43,072 bases of DNA from Bacillota bacterium (GTDB lineage: Bacteria > Bacillota > Clostridia > Christensenellales > Aristaeellaceae): NCBI GenBank assembly GCA_023416655.1, contig JAEZHK010000088.1, forward strand, positions 1 to 43,072. The letters are read 5' to 3'. Position 1 is the first letter of the stretch; each line of letters starts with the position of its first letter. A model generated the notes under the pieces. That model saw only the letters and a list, made by a program, of their open reading frames with translations, searched no databases and was not told where the DNA came from. A program made the position numbers and the translations under genes. Positions 25,124 to 33,838 of the stretch are shown one piece after another.

Positions 25124-25903
25124 ATGAAGTTGTGCTTAAACACCCACGCGCTGGCCGGGGGATTGACACCGGAGGAACTGGCGGCGCTGTGCCTGCGCGG
25201 CGGCATCGGCGGAGTGGAGTTCAGCGTGGGGTACGGTCATAAGCATGGGGTGGAGTTCGACGCCGCGGACGGCGCGCTGATCGCCATCCGCGACCGGATG
25301 TACGCCATGGGCGTCGAGGTGGTCTCCCTGGCGAGCTATTGCCGGTTTGACATGCCCGACGGGGCCGGCATAGAGGAGAACCTCGCGCGGGCCCGGCGGG
25401 GCATCGACATGGCGTCGGTGATGGATGTGCCGATATTTCGCGTGGTCGGCAACGACCTGCCGGATTTTATGCCCCGCGACACTTTTGTGGAGCGGATGGC
25501 CGGGGTTGTGAGCCTCCTGGGCGAATACGCGCAGCAAAGGGGCGTCGAGGTGCTTTTAAACATGCACGGCAGCTTCAACTTCCGGCGCGATGTGGCCAGG
25601 GTAATGGAATTGGCTGGGCGAGGGAATGTGGGCCTCGTCTACAATTGCGCGCCCGACGACGTCATCGGCGGCACGGTGGAACTGGCGATCGAACGGGTTC
25701 TCCCCTATGTGCGCCACGTACACCTTCACGAATTGACCGACGGATACCCCTATATAGACCTCTTTGCGAGGATGAAGGATGTTGGCTACTCGGGCTGGTA
25801 CTCCATCGTCGTGGACGATCCCAGCCCCGAAACCGACCGTTTTCTGGCCTATTACACCGCCCTCGCCTCCGCTTGGTACCACGGTGCGAAGCGCGGCGGC
25901 TGA
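25124..25903 (+). CDS. Sugar phosphate isomerase/epimerase-like TIM-barrel protein (short form), module B
   Basis: 259 residues from the ATG at 25124 (MKLCLNTHALAGG), with GGAGGG at 25112-25117; an in-frame ATG at 25103 lacks a site. Family features: VLLNMHGSF in place of the usual Glu strand, GLVYNCAPDD in place of D-T-(G)-H, HVHLHEL with His, and WYSIVVDDP at the end where Glu is usual. Several metal ligands thus differ from the classical set (Glu to Asn, Asp to Asn, Glu to Val/Asp), so catalysis may be altered. It is followed after 13 bases by the amidohydrolase pair. Confidence 0.78.
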   Translation: MKLCLNTHALAGGLTPEELAALCLRGGIGGVEFSVGYGHKHGVEFDAADGALIAIRDRMYAMGVEVVSLASYCRFDMPDGAGIEENLARARRGIDMASVMDVPIFRVVGNDLPDFMPRDTFVERMAGVVSLLGEYAQQRGVEVLLNMHGSFNFRRDVARVMELAGRGNVGLVYNCAPDDVIGGTVELAIERVLPYVRHVHLHELTDGYPYIDLFARMKDVGYSGWYSIVVDDPSPETDRFLAYYTALASAWYHGAKRGG

Positions 25904-25916
25904 CGAAAGGACGCGT

Positions 25917-27251
25917 ATGGAGAAGATTATCCTGACCGACGGAATTCTAGTGACAATGGACGCCGAACGGCGAATCCTGGATGGATATGATCTAATCGTG
26001 GACGGAGGCGTCATCAAAGGCATCGCCCCGTCCGGGAGCCTGCCAACCGATGGCGCGAGGCGCATCGACTGCGCCGGCTGCGTGGTGCTGCCGGGCCTGA
26101 TCGACTGCGGCGGATGGGCCGGAACGCGCCCGTTCGGCGGCTGGATGCAGGAATACCCAGCCTTGCGCTGGCCGTCCATCGCAGGGGCCCTGGTCGGCGC
26201 TGACGAGGATTGGTGGCGCGCCGAGGGCACGGCGCTAGCGGGCAGCCGCCTGCTCAGCGGCGTCACGACCGGCGGCGTACACTATCCCTCGGAGTTCTTT
26301 CCGCCCGACCGCTATGCCGATCGGGTGAAGGCCCACCTGGCGGGCTACGCACGCATGGGCGCGACGGTCTTACCCGCAGTGGCGCCCGAATGGCTGGGGG
26401 CGCTGTCCGCCGCGTCACCCGCGGCCCGCGCCTACCTGCCGTCGCTGGTGGCCTCCCGCGCCGGACGCATTTCGGACGGCTTTTCCGGCCTTTCAAAAGA
26501 CGATGTCGACCGCGTGCGCGCCGCTGTGGCGGCGGCGCGGGCCCACGGCGTCGGTATCACCGCAGGGCTATGGGGCCGCCAGATCGAGTTGCTCGAACAG
26601 GCGGGCGTCCGACTCGAGGGCGTGCACTGGCTCTTCCAGTTCTGCCAAGACCTGACCTATGCCGAGATCCAGCGGCTTTCGGCGCTGGACGCCGCGGTCG
26701 TCCACCTGCCCGCGCAGACGGTGCGCTACGCCCCATTTTCCGAAATGCTGGAGATGGGCCTAAGGTGCGCCGTAATGAGCGAGGACATCCACAGCGGCGG
26801 CAGCGGGGATCTGTTGCAGGCGGTGCGCAGGGCGCAGATGATTGAACAGATGCGCTTTGACGACATGTACTACCTGCCGGCGGGGCGCCAGCTGGAACTG
26901 ATCACCATCGATGCCGCCCGCTGCCTGGGGCTCGAGGGCGCGAAGGGTTCCCTGGAGGTCGGCAAGGACGCCGATGTCGTGGTCGTTGACATGGAGTACC
27001 CGCGCACTGTGCCCTACAGGGATATGCCGGTACACCGCCTGATGATCGACGGCAATGTGCGCCAGGTGCGCGATGTGCTGGTCGGTGGCGCGCAGGTCGT
27101 GACCGGCTGCCGGCTGCCGGGGCAGCCCTTTGAAGGCGCACGCCCGCTGCTGTCCCTGGTAGACGGGTTGCACGCCGCGCCGGACGAGGGCTGGGGCTGC
27201 CCCGTCAAGCCCCGGCCCCAGGGCTTTGTGGCCAAGGAGGTAAACGAATGA
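25917..27251 (+). CDS. Amidohydrolase-fold protein lacking the HxH metal motif (pseudoenzyme candidate), module B
   Basis: 444 residues from the ATG at 25917 (MEKIILTDGILVTMDAE). Paralogue of 15649: both share the N-terminal sandwich, PGLIDC, RRAQMIEQ(L/M)R.DD..YLP, and the C-terminal LE.ITI.AA..LG block. In place of H-x-H there is Gly65-Gly66-Trp67. The histidine still present in module A (FLHC) is also lost (FQFCQD), and the TDG aspartate region reads MSEDIHS. All classical metal ligands are gone, yet the frame is intact over 444 codons and the protein is well conserved in its core, which argues for a retained non-catalytic or differently catalytic role. The stop overlaps the start of the HxH partner (ATGA). 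Confidence 0.87.
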   Translation: MEKIILTDGILVTMDAERRILDGYDLIVDGGVIKGIAPSGSLPTDGARRIDCAGCVVLPGLIDCGGWAGTRPFGGWMQEYPALRWPSIAGALVGADEDWWRAEGTALAGSRLLSGVTTGGVHYPSEFFPPDRYADRVKAHLAGYARMGATVLPAVAPEWLGALSAASPAARAYLPSLVASRAGRISDGFSGLSKDDVDRVRAAVAAARAHGVGITAGLWGRQIELLEQAGVRLEGVHWLFQFCQDLTYAEIQRLSALDAAVVHLPAQTVRYAPFSEMLEMGLRCAVMSEDIHSGGSGDLLQAVRRAQMIEQMRFDDMYYLPAGRQLELITIDAARCLGLEGAKGSLEVGKDADVVVVDMEYPRTVPYRDMPVHRLMIDGNVRQVRDVLVGGAQVVTGCRLPGQPFEGARPLLSLVDGLHAAPDEGWGCPVKPRPQGFVAKEVNE

Positions 27252-28699
27252 GCAGCATTCTGCTGAAAAACGCCACGGTTATCACGATGGACGGGTCGCG
27301 TCGTGTTCTGCGGCACGGCGCCGTGGCAGTTCAGGGAAACCGCATTGCCGCGGTGGGCGACAGCGACGATTTGTCTGTAAGGTACGCCCAGACCGCCACC
27401 GTCATCGATTGCGAGGGCGGCATCGTGCTGCCCGGGCTGATCAACTGTCACTCCCATGCCGGACACGCCGTGATGGGCAAGCTGGCCGGCGACATGATGA
27501 ACCGGTGGTGGGCCATGCTGATCCAGGTGTATGAGAATTACGCCGACCGGGACTTCTGGTTCACTGATGGCAGCCTGCACGCCTGCGCGGCGCTGCGCAG
27601 CGGCATCACCACGACGCTCAACGTCATGGGCAGCACACCCATGGGCGACGATCCCTCCATCCCGCAAGGCCATGCCGCGGGCTATACCGCCGTCGGCGGG
27701 CGCGAGATTCTGGGCGTGGGCATCCCTTACGCGTCCAAATACCCCAAGGCCTACACCCGTTGGCGCGATGGAAAGAAGGTGCCGGTACTCGCCGACTATG
27801 ACGACATGCTTGCCGGCACGGAAGAAGCGTTGCGCACGGTCCACAATGCCTTTGGCGGCAAGGCCAAGGTGTTTGTCACCCCACATCAGCAGCTGATGGG
27901 TCACGACCCCAATGAGAAATGCCCCGCCGGGCTGACCCGGCTCACCCCCATGGAGCTGGACATCAACTTTAAGGTGCGCGCGCTGGCCCGCAAGTACGGC
28001 ACCCAGGTGTACACCGATACCTACGGCGGCTGGATCACCCTGGCCTATACGGACAAGGAAAACATGTTGCTGGGTCCCGACGTGCTGCTGGGCATGGAGC
28101 ATGTGGCGGCCACCAACTTCCGGGAGCTGGACATTCTGGCAAACACCGGAACCAAGGTCTACTACACCGCCGAGGGCATCTACAAACGGGTGCCGGTGAG
28201 CGAAGCGATGCAAAAGGGCATCCCTCTCGCCATCACCACCAACGGCTGCGCGCCAAGGACCAGCCTGGACCTGCTCGAAGCCCTGCGGCGCGCGATCCTG
28301 AGCGAGCGGATCTTTCACGACAACATGGCCTACCTGTCCGCGCCCCGCGCCCTCGAAGCCGTGACCATCGACGCCGCCCGCTGCCTGGGCCAGCAGGACG
28401 AACTGGGCAGCCTGGAACCCGGCAAGAAGGCCGACATCGCAGTCTACACGCCCAAGACGGATCTCTATCCCGCGGCCTGCCCGGTGGAGCGCTTGGTGTA
28501 CGGCGCTTCCGGCGGCGACTTCTCCACCGTCATCGTCGACGGTGTGGTGGTGCTGGCGGGCCATAAGTTCACCCAGGTGGACGAACGGGACGTATTGGCC
28601 CGCGCGGCGGACCTGCATGAGAAGGTCGTGCGGGACAACCAACTGGAGAACGCCGTCGATCCGGTCATCTGGAGAAAAACCCGCATGGAGCACATTTGA
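27248..28699 (+). CDS. Amidohydrolase-family protein with HxH motif, module B
   Basis: 483 residues from the ATG at 27248, coupled to the preceding gene by ATGA, with AAGGAGG just upstream. It is close to the module A partner over its whole length: NCHSHAGHAVMGKL with His68 and His70, GMEH, YTDTYGGW, and TTNGCAPRT with Asn332 where the family has the metal Asp. The conserved replacement of Asp by Asn in both copies shows a distinct subfamily. Likely role: hydrolysis or deamination step in breakdown of the compound imported by the module B transporter, in partnership with the HxH-less protein (inference). Confidence 0.88.
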   Translation: MSSILLKNATVITMDGSRRVLRHGAVAVQGNRIAAVGDSDDLSVRYAQTATVIDCEGGIVLPGLINCHSHAGHAVMGKLAGDMMNRWWAMLIQVYENYADRDFWFTDGSLHACAALRSGITTTLNVMGSTPMGDDPSIPQGHAAGYTAVGGREILGVGIPYASKYPKAYTRWRDGKKVPVLADYDDMLAGTEEALRTVHNAFGGKAKVFVTPHQQLMGHDPNEKCPAGLTRLTPMELDINFKVRALARKYGTQVYTDTYGGWITLAYTDKENMLLGPDVLLGMEHVAATNFRELDILANTGTKVYYTAEGIYKRVPVSEAMQKGIPLAITTNGCAPRTSLDLLEALRRAILSERIFHDNMAYLSAPRALEAVTIDAARCLGQQDELGSLEPGKKADIAVYTPKTDLYPAACPVERLVYGASGGDFSTVIVDGVVVLAGHKFTQVDERDVLARAADLHEKVVRDNQLENAVDPVIWRKTRMEHI

Positions 28700-28748
28700 A
28701 ACAAGGCGGGCCCTCGAGGTGGAGAGTACGAAATTGGAGGCGATACGG

Positions 28749-30233
28749 ATGATGGACCTCTGCTTATTGCACGGCACGGTGATCACCATGGACGGTAGTC
28801 GCCGGGTCATTGAGGACGGCCTGGTGGCGGTGAACAAGGGAAAGGTGGTGGCGGTGGACCGGGCCGACAGGGCGCACCTCTACCCCGCCTTAAAGACGCT
28901 GGACTGCACGGACCACGCCGTCCTGCCGGGTCTCGTGGACGCGCACGCCCACGGCGGCCACAGCCTGCTGAAAAACGTTGTAATGGACACCAGTGTCTGG
29001 ATGCCCGCCATGACCCATACCTACAAGCACTACGTCAGCGATGAATACTGGTATCTCGAGGGCCGCTATTCGGCGCTCGAGCGCCTGAAGGCGGGCGTTA
29101 CCACCGGCGTGTGCGTGATGGGTAGCCAGCCCCGCTGCGACACCCCGGTGTTCGCCCAGAACCACGCGCGGGCCTATGCGGAGATGGGCCTTCGCGAGAT
29201 CGTATGTACCGGGCCTTGCGCGCCGCCCTGGCCCCACCGCTTCAGCCGCTGGGTGGACGGGGAGCGGGTGATGGAGGAGGTCAGCTTCGAGGAGGTCATC
29301 AAGTCGCTGGAATCGGTGATCGCGACGCTGGATCATACAAGCGGCGACCGCATCCGCGCATTCGTAACCCCCTTCGGCGCGCTCACCTCCACCAACCCCA
29401 GCGGCCCCACGCCCGCCGACCAGTTGACGGGCCTGACCGAGCTGGACAGGCTGCAGGCCCGGGAGATGCGCCGGATCGCCCGAGCGTATGGCACCCGCAT
29501 TCACACCGACGCGTTCGGCGGCACGGTCTGGCTGGCCTATCAGGACAAGGAAAACGCGCTGCTAGGGCCCGATGTGCTGCTGCAGCACTGCATCGGCCTG
29601 TCCAGGGACGAAATCAAAATCCTGGCGGACACCGGCACCCATGTGGGCAGCTCGCCCGGCAGTGACGCCGACATCAGCACCATGCTGATGATGAGAATCA
29701 ACGTAGCGGTGACCACCGACGGCCCGAAGATGAACGGCGGTGCGGACCTGTTCCAGGCGGCCCGCGCGTTCCAGAGCGGTCACCGGGCGCTCGATCGGGA
29801 CGGCTTCTACCTACCCAGCGAGAAGCTTCTGGAAATGATCACCATCGATGCGGCGCGGGCCCTCGGCATGGACGGCGAAATCGGCAGCCTGGAACCGGGC
29901 AAAAAGGCGGACATCATTACCGTAAACCTGATGAACCCGCGCCTGATGCCCGGCTTCAACCTGGTGCACCGACTCATCGGCAACGCCCAGTCCTCCGATG
30001 TGGACAACGTGTTCGTGGACGGCGTACACCTGCTGGCGGACGGCGTGCCGGTGGGCGTGGATGAGCGTCAAATCCTGCTGGAAGGCCACGCCGAGGCCGA
30101 GCGCACCGTGCGCCGGGCGAGGCTGGATGGCTTTGCCTGGCCCGAGGCGCACTTCTGGGGCCAATACAAAGCATACGTCGCTACGCCCCGCTACAGCGTG
30201 CAGTGGCAGCGAGAGGATGGCGGTTACTATTAA
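28749..30233 (+). CDS. Third amidohydrolase-family protein, module B
   Basis: 494 residues from the ATG at 28749, with GGAGG at 28736-28740. It resembles the HxH partners but is the most complete of the set: HAHGG with His66 and His68, QHC with His, and Asp324 in TTDGPKMNG. The H-x-x-E element reads Asp254-x-x-Gly (HTDAFGG), as in the partners. A hydrolase or deaminase of the cytosine deaminase/chlorohydrolase branch; substrate unknown. It overlaps the next gene by 17 bases. Confidence 0.88.
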   Translation: MMDLCLLHGTVITMDGSRRVIEDGLVAVNKGKVVAVDRADRAHLYPALKTLDCTDHAVLPGLVDAHAHGGHSLLKNVVMDTSVWMPAMTHTYKHYVSDEYWYLEGRYSALERLKAGVTTGVCVMGSQPRCDTPVFAQNHARAYAEMGLREIVCTGPCAPPWPHRFSRWVDGERVMEEVSFEEVIKSLESVIATLDHTSGDRIRAFVTPFGALTSTNPSGPTPADQLTGLTELDRLQAREMRRIARAYGTRIHTDAFGGTVWLAYQDKENALLGPDVLLQHCIGLSRDEIKILADTGTHVGSSPGSDADISTMLMMRINVAVTTDGPKMNGGADLFQAARAFQSGHRALDRDGFYLPSEKLLEMITIDAARALGMDGEIGSLEPGKKADIITVNLMNPRLMPGFNLVHRLIGNAQSSDVDNVFVDGVHLLADGVPVGVDERQILLEGHAEAERTVRRARLDGFAWPEAHFWGQYKAYVATPRYSVQWQREDGGYY

Positions 30234-31152
30234 ACCGCATGGGAAGCATCTGCCGGTCGATTTTGCGGCCGCGGTGGTGCTGTGCACGCCCTTTGGCGAA
30301 AAGGATGGCGTGAACCTTCACGAACTGGACCGGTTGATCGACTTCCAATTGAACGGTGGCACGGAGGCCATCTTTTTCGCCGGCGTGGCGGGCGAAGGGC
30401 CCTCGATGGAGGAAGCGGAATTTGCACGGGTCGTGTCCCATGCCGCCGCGCGCTGCAGCGGGCGCTGCCTGGTGGGTGCATGCACCGCCGCCGCCAGCAC
30501 CCGAAAGGCCGAACGCCTTTCACGAATCACAGCGGAGTGCGGCGCCCAGGTGTTGCTCGTCGCGGCACCCTTTTACGTTCGCGCCACGCCCGACGGGCTG
30601 GCGGCGCACTACGCGGCCATCGCCGAGGCCGCGGGCCTGCCGGTGATCGTATCCAACATCCCGCTGCGTACGGGGGTTACCATGGAGCGCCGTACCGTGC
30701 TGCGGCTGGCTGCTCTGCCCGGCATCGTGGGGTTTAAGGACTTGAGCGGCGATATCCAGATGGTGGCCGAGGTGCTGCAGGAGGCCCCGGAGGGCTTCCG
30801 GGTGTGGAGCGGCAACGACAACGCTGCGGTCCCCTATATGTCGCTGGGTGCGGCCGGGGTCATCTCGGTGGTTGGCAACCTGGTGCCCGGCGAGATTGCG
30901 GCCCTGGCCGGCATGATGCGCCGGGGCGCCGTCGCCGACGCGGCCGCAATGCAGCTGCGGCTGATGCCGATCATCCGCAGCCTGTTCATAGAGGTCAACC
31001 CCATTCCGGTCAAGACGGCGCTGCGCATGATGGGCTTTGACATGGGCCCCTTCCGCCTGCCGCTGTGTGCCATGGAAGCCCCGAACGAGACCGCCCTCCG
31101 GGAGGTCCTGGAGCGGTATGATCTGATTGGCAAGGCGCCCCCGCGACCGTGA
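30217..31152 (+). CDS. DapA-like (dihydrodipicolinate synthase / N-acetylneuraminate lyase family) aldolase
   Basis: 311 residues from the ATG at 30217 (MAVTIKPHGKHL), inside the end of the amidohydrolase gene. The Schiff-base lysine is Lys174 in GFKDLSGD, and the early G-x-x-GE motif is GVAGEG. The tyrosine that relays protons in dihydrodipicolinate synthase and sialate lyase (Y-N-x-P-x-R-T) is replaced by Ser146 (VSNIPLRTG), which argues against lysine biosynthesis and for another pyruvate-type lyase or dehydratase reaction. It lies after the amidohydrolases and before the ureide operon, 73 bases upstream of the allantoinase gene. Confidence 0.88.
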   Translation: MAVTIKPHGKHLPVDFAAAVVLCTPFGEKDGVNLHELDRLIDFQLNGGTEAIFFAGVAGEGPSMEEAEFARVVSHAAARCSGRCLVGACTAAASTRKAERLSRITAECGAQVLLVAAPFYVRATPDGLAAHYAAIAEAAGLPVIVSNIPLRTGVTMERRTVLRLAALPGIVGFKDLSGDIQMVAEVLQEAPEGFRVWSGNDNAAVPYMSLGAAGVISVVGNLVPGEIAALAGMMRRGAVADAAAMQLRLMPIIRSLFIEVNPIPVKTALRMMGFDMGPFRLPLCAMEAPNETALREVLERYDLIGKAPPRP

Positions 31153-31225
31153 ACCGAGCACGGCGCAGCGCCAATAGCCCGCCCGGGCTGATCGACCCGG
31201 ACAAACAGGAGGAGAAGAGATCGCG

Positions 31226-32578
31226 ATGCGGTACGACCTGATCATCAAAAACGGCACCGTGGTGTGTCCGGAAGGTTCGGCGCGGGCGGACGTCGCGGTC
31301 CGCGATGGGAAAATCTCGTCTTTGATGGCGCCCGGTGCGGCCGCCGAAGCGGAGGTGGTTCTGGACATCTCCGGGAAACTTTTGTTTCCGGGCTTCATCG
31401 ACTGCCATACCCACATGAACGAGCCGGGGTTCACCCATCGCGAGGACTTTGCGCACGGCTCGGCGGCGGCGCTCGCCGGCGGCGTGACCACCGTGGTGGA
31501 CATGCCCATGAACAACATTCCCGCCACAGCCACCGGGCCAATCTTCGCGGCCAAGCGCGAGCTTGTGAAACCCTCCGCCTACACGGATTACGCCATGTGG
31601 GGCGCGATGGTCAACTACAATCAGGGCGACATGAAGGCCATGCACGATCTGGGCGCGGTGGGCTTCAAGTGCTTTTTGTGCAGGACGGGCGACGATTACA
31701 CCCGCCTTACCCTTGCGGAGGCGGAGCGCGCCCTCGAAGCCATCGCCGCGTTCGGCGGCATGGGTGGTTTCCACTGCGAGGACTTCGATTTGACCGAGCG
31801 CCTGACCGCCAAATACCGCGCGGAGAACGATACGCGACGCGGTTACCTCATGTCAAGGCCGTTGGAAGCCGAAAAAAAGGCGGTCGCCTTCGTGCTGGAA
31901 ACCGCGCTGAAAAAGAATGCGCGCGTGCACATCTGCCATGTGTCGCACCCGGACGTCGCCCGGCTGATCCGCGAGGCGCGCTCGGGCGGGGTGCGCGTAA
32001 CGGCGGAGACCTGCCTGCACTACCTCCTCTTTTCCGGCGACGATTACATCGCAAAGGGGCCGCTTTTCAAGTGCTCGCCGCCGCTGCGCGAACGGGAGGC
32101 CGCGGACAGGATGTGGGAAGCGCTGGCGGACGGGTCGCTGGACTGCGTGTGTTCCGACCACTCGCCCGCGCCGCTCTACGAAAAACAGGAATTGAACGGC
32201 CGCCACATCGACGTGTGGAACGGCATTTCCGGCGTGCAGACGACCGTGCAGGGGCTGTACCAGCACTTGGTGCGCGAAAAGGGGCTGCCGCCGGAAACCC
32301 TCGCAAGGGTATTCAGTGCGAATCCCGCGCGCGCCTTCGGGCTGTACGGCAGAAAAGGGGACGTCCGCGAGGGCTTCGACGCCGACTTCTGCGTGCTCGA
32401 CCCGGAGCGGGCGTGGGAGATCACGCCCGAATCGCTCCTGTACATGCATCCCGTAACCGCTTTTCTGGGGCTGAGGGGGAAAGGGCTTCCGGTCATGTCC
32501 ATCCTGCGCGGCAGAGTGGCGGCGAAAGAAGGCAAGCCTGTATCGCCCCCATCGGGCGAATTCGTCCCGCGCGGCTGA
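31226..32578 (+). CDS. allB: Allantoinase (dihydroorotase/hydantoinase superfamily)
   Basis: 450 residues. It opens the hydantoin ring of allantoin to allantoate. Both metal sites can be followed: HTHMNEPG (residues 58-60), the lysine to be carboxylated in GFKCFL near 147, His in GGFHCED, His in HICHVSHPD, and Asp in CSDHSPAP near 311. D-x-H-T-H-M-N-E-P is typical of allantoinase. Dihydropyrimidinase or hydantoinase is possible from sequence alone, but the following genes for allantoate and ureidoglycine steps settle the call. GGAGGAG lies upstream of the ATG. Confidence 0.9.
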   Translation: MRYDLIIKNGTVVCPEGSARADVAVRDGKISSLMAPGAAAEAEVVLDISGKLLFPGFIDCHTHMNEPGFTHREDFAHGSAAALAGGVTTVVDMPMNNIPATATGPIFAAKRELVKPSAYTDYAMWGAMVNYNQGDMKAMHDLGAVGFKCFLCRTGDDYTRLTLAEAERALEAIAAFGGMGGFHCEDFDLTERLTAKYRAENDTRRGYLMSRPLEAEKKAVAFVLETALKKNARVHICHVSHPDVARLIREARSGGVRVTAETCLHYLLFSGDDYIAKGPLFKCSPPLREREAADRMWEALADGSLDCVCSDHSPAPLYEKQELNGRHIDVWNGISGVQTTVQGLYQHLVREKGLPPETLARVFSANPARAFGLYGRKGDVREGFDADFCVLDPERAWEITPESLLYMHPVTAFLGLRGKGLPVMSILRGRVAAKEGKPVSPPSGEFVPRG

Positions 32579-32605
32579 CGCGCCATCCCAATGTCCGGAG
32601 GGATT

Positions 32606-33838
32606 ATGGATATTCAGAAGGCCGAATGGTCGATCAGGAAACACCTTGAACGGCTGAGCGCGTTCACCGCGACGCCGGGCGCCGGTGTCACGCGGCTCCC
32701 CTTTACCCCGCCCGCCCGGGCCGCGGCGGAATACCTCTTGGAGGCCATGCGCGCGGCGGGGCTGGACGCGTCCCTGGATCCCTCCGGCGGCGTGTCGGGA
32801 GTCCTGCGCGGCGTGAGCGAGAAGCGCTTGATCCTAGGCTCACACTACGATTCCGTGCCGAACGGCGGCGCGTTCGACGGCGCGGCGGGCATCGCCTGTG
32901 CGCTGGCCATCGCCGAGCAGCTGGCGGAAGAAGGGACGGTTCCTCCGCTGATGCTGGAAGTCCTGGCCACCAACGACGAGGAGGGCGCGCGCTTTCTGTC
33001 GGGCTACTTCACGTCCAAGGCGCTGACGGGCGAGCTTGCGCCCGGGGATCTTTTGCGCCGGGATGCCTCGGGCGTTTCTCTGGATCAGGCGATGAAGGAC
33101 TTTGGCCTTGAGCCGGACGGGGCGCTTCATTGCGCGCGGCCGCAAGGTTCCGCCGCGGCGTATGTCGAAATACACATCGAACAGGGGCCTGTGTTGGAAG
33201 CGATGGGGCGCGAAGTCGGCATCGTCGAGGGCATCGTGGGCATCGAGCGCTACCGTGTCACGCTCGCGGGGCGGGCGGACCATGCCGGTACCGCGCCCAT
33301 GGACGGCCGGCAAGACGCGCTGCGGCGCGCTTTGAGCGTGGTCAACGCGGCGTACGAGGCGGCGGAGTCCCGACCGGGCACGGTTGCCACCGTCGGCATG
33401 CTGGAGGTCTTCCCCGGCGCGGTCAACGTGGTGCCGGAACGGGTCAGCCTTTCATTGGATGTCCGCAGCGCCGACCCCACGTCGATCGCGGTGGTGACCG
33501 GCCGGGCAAGGGAAGCGGCGCAGCACGCTTGCGGCGCGGACGGCGCATCGTTTGTGCGCACGCTGTCGGTCGCCCCGACGCCGATGGACGCGGCGCTCAC
33601 CGCCCGGTTGGAGGCGCATTGCGCGCGCCTCGGCGCATCCACCCACCGCATGTTCAGCGGCGCGGGGCATGACGCGCTGATGATGGCGCGCCGCATGCCC
33701 GCGGCGATGCTGTTCGTGCCATCCAAAGGCGGGCGCAGCCATTGTCCGGAGGAGTGGTCTGACTGCGCACATCTGGCGCTGGCCGCCGCGGCGGTGTACG
33801 ATCTCGTCAGAGAATTTGGAAAGGAAGAGGTTTTATGA
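32606..33838 (+). CDS. allC: Allantoate amidohydrolase (M20 family)
   Basis: About 410 residues from the ATG at 32606 (MDIQKAEWSIRKH), close behind CCGGAGGG; an upstream in-frame ATG (32591) contains that site and is less likely. M20/carbamoylase zinc residues are present: GSHYDSVPNGGAFDGAAG (His and bridging Asp), TNDEEGARF, HIEQGP and a late GAGHDA. The dimerisation-domain motif GRADHAGTAPM follows HIEQGP. N-carbamoyl amino acid hydrolases look alike, so the name relies on the operon. The stop overlaps the cupin gene (ATGA). Confidence 0.88.
   Translation: MDIQKAEWSIRKHLERLSAFTATPGAGVTRLPFTPPARAAAEYLLEAMRAAGLDASLDPSGGVSGVLRGVSEKRLILGSHYDSVPNGGAFDGAAGIACALAIAEQLAEEGTVPPLMLEVLATNDEEGARFLSGYFTSKALTGELAPGDLLRRDASGVSLDQAMKDFGLEPDGALHCARPQGSAAAYVEIHIEQGPVLEAMGREVGIVEGIVGIERYRVTLAGRADHAGTAPMDGRQDALRRALSVVNAAYEAAESRPGTVATVGMLEVFPGAVNVVPERVSLSLDVRSADPTSIAVVTGRAREAAQHACGADGASFVRTLSVAPTPMDAALTARLEAHCARLGASTHRMFSGAGHDALMMARRMPAAMLFVPSKGGRSHCPEEWSDCAHLALAAAAVYDLVREFGKEEVL

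Noticed and set aside
27014..28837. 607-codon open frame on the minus strand
   Set aside because: It lies antisense to the well-supported amidohydrolase genes. GC-rich coding DNA often leaves long open antisense frames; no protein family is recognisable.
30217..31152. Assignment as dapA of lysine biosynthesis
   Set aside because: The relay tyrosine is Ser146 and the context is catabolic.
31264..32649. 461-codon plus-strand frame overlapping allantoinase
   Set aside because: Arg/Gly-rich out-of-frame shadow of the allantoinase gene, which has all its metal ligands in the other frame.
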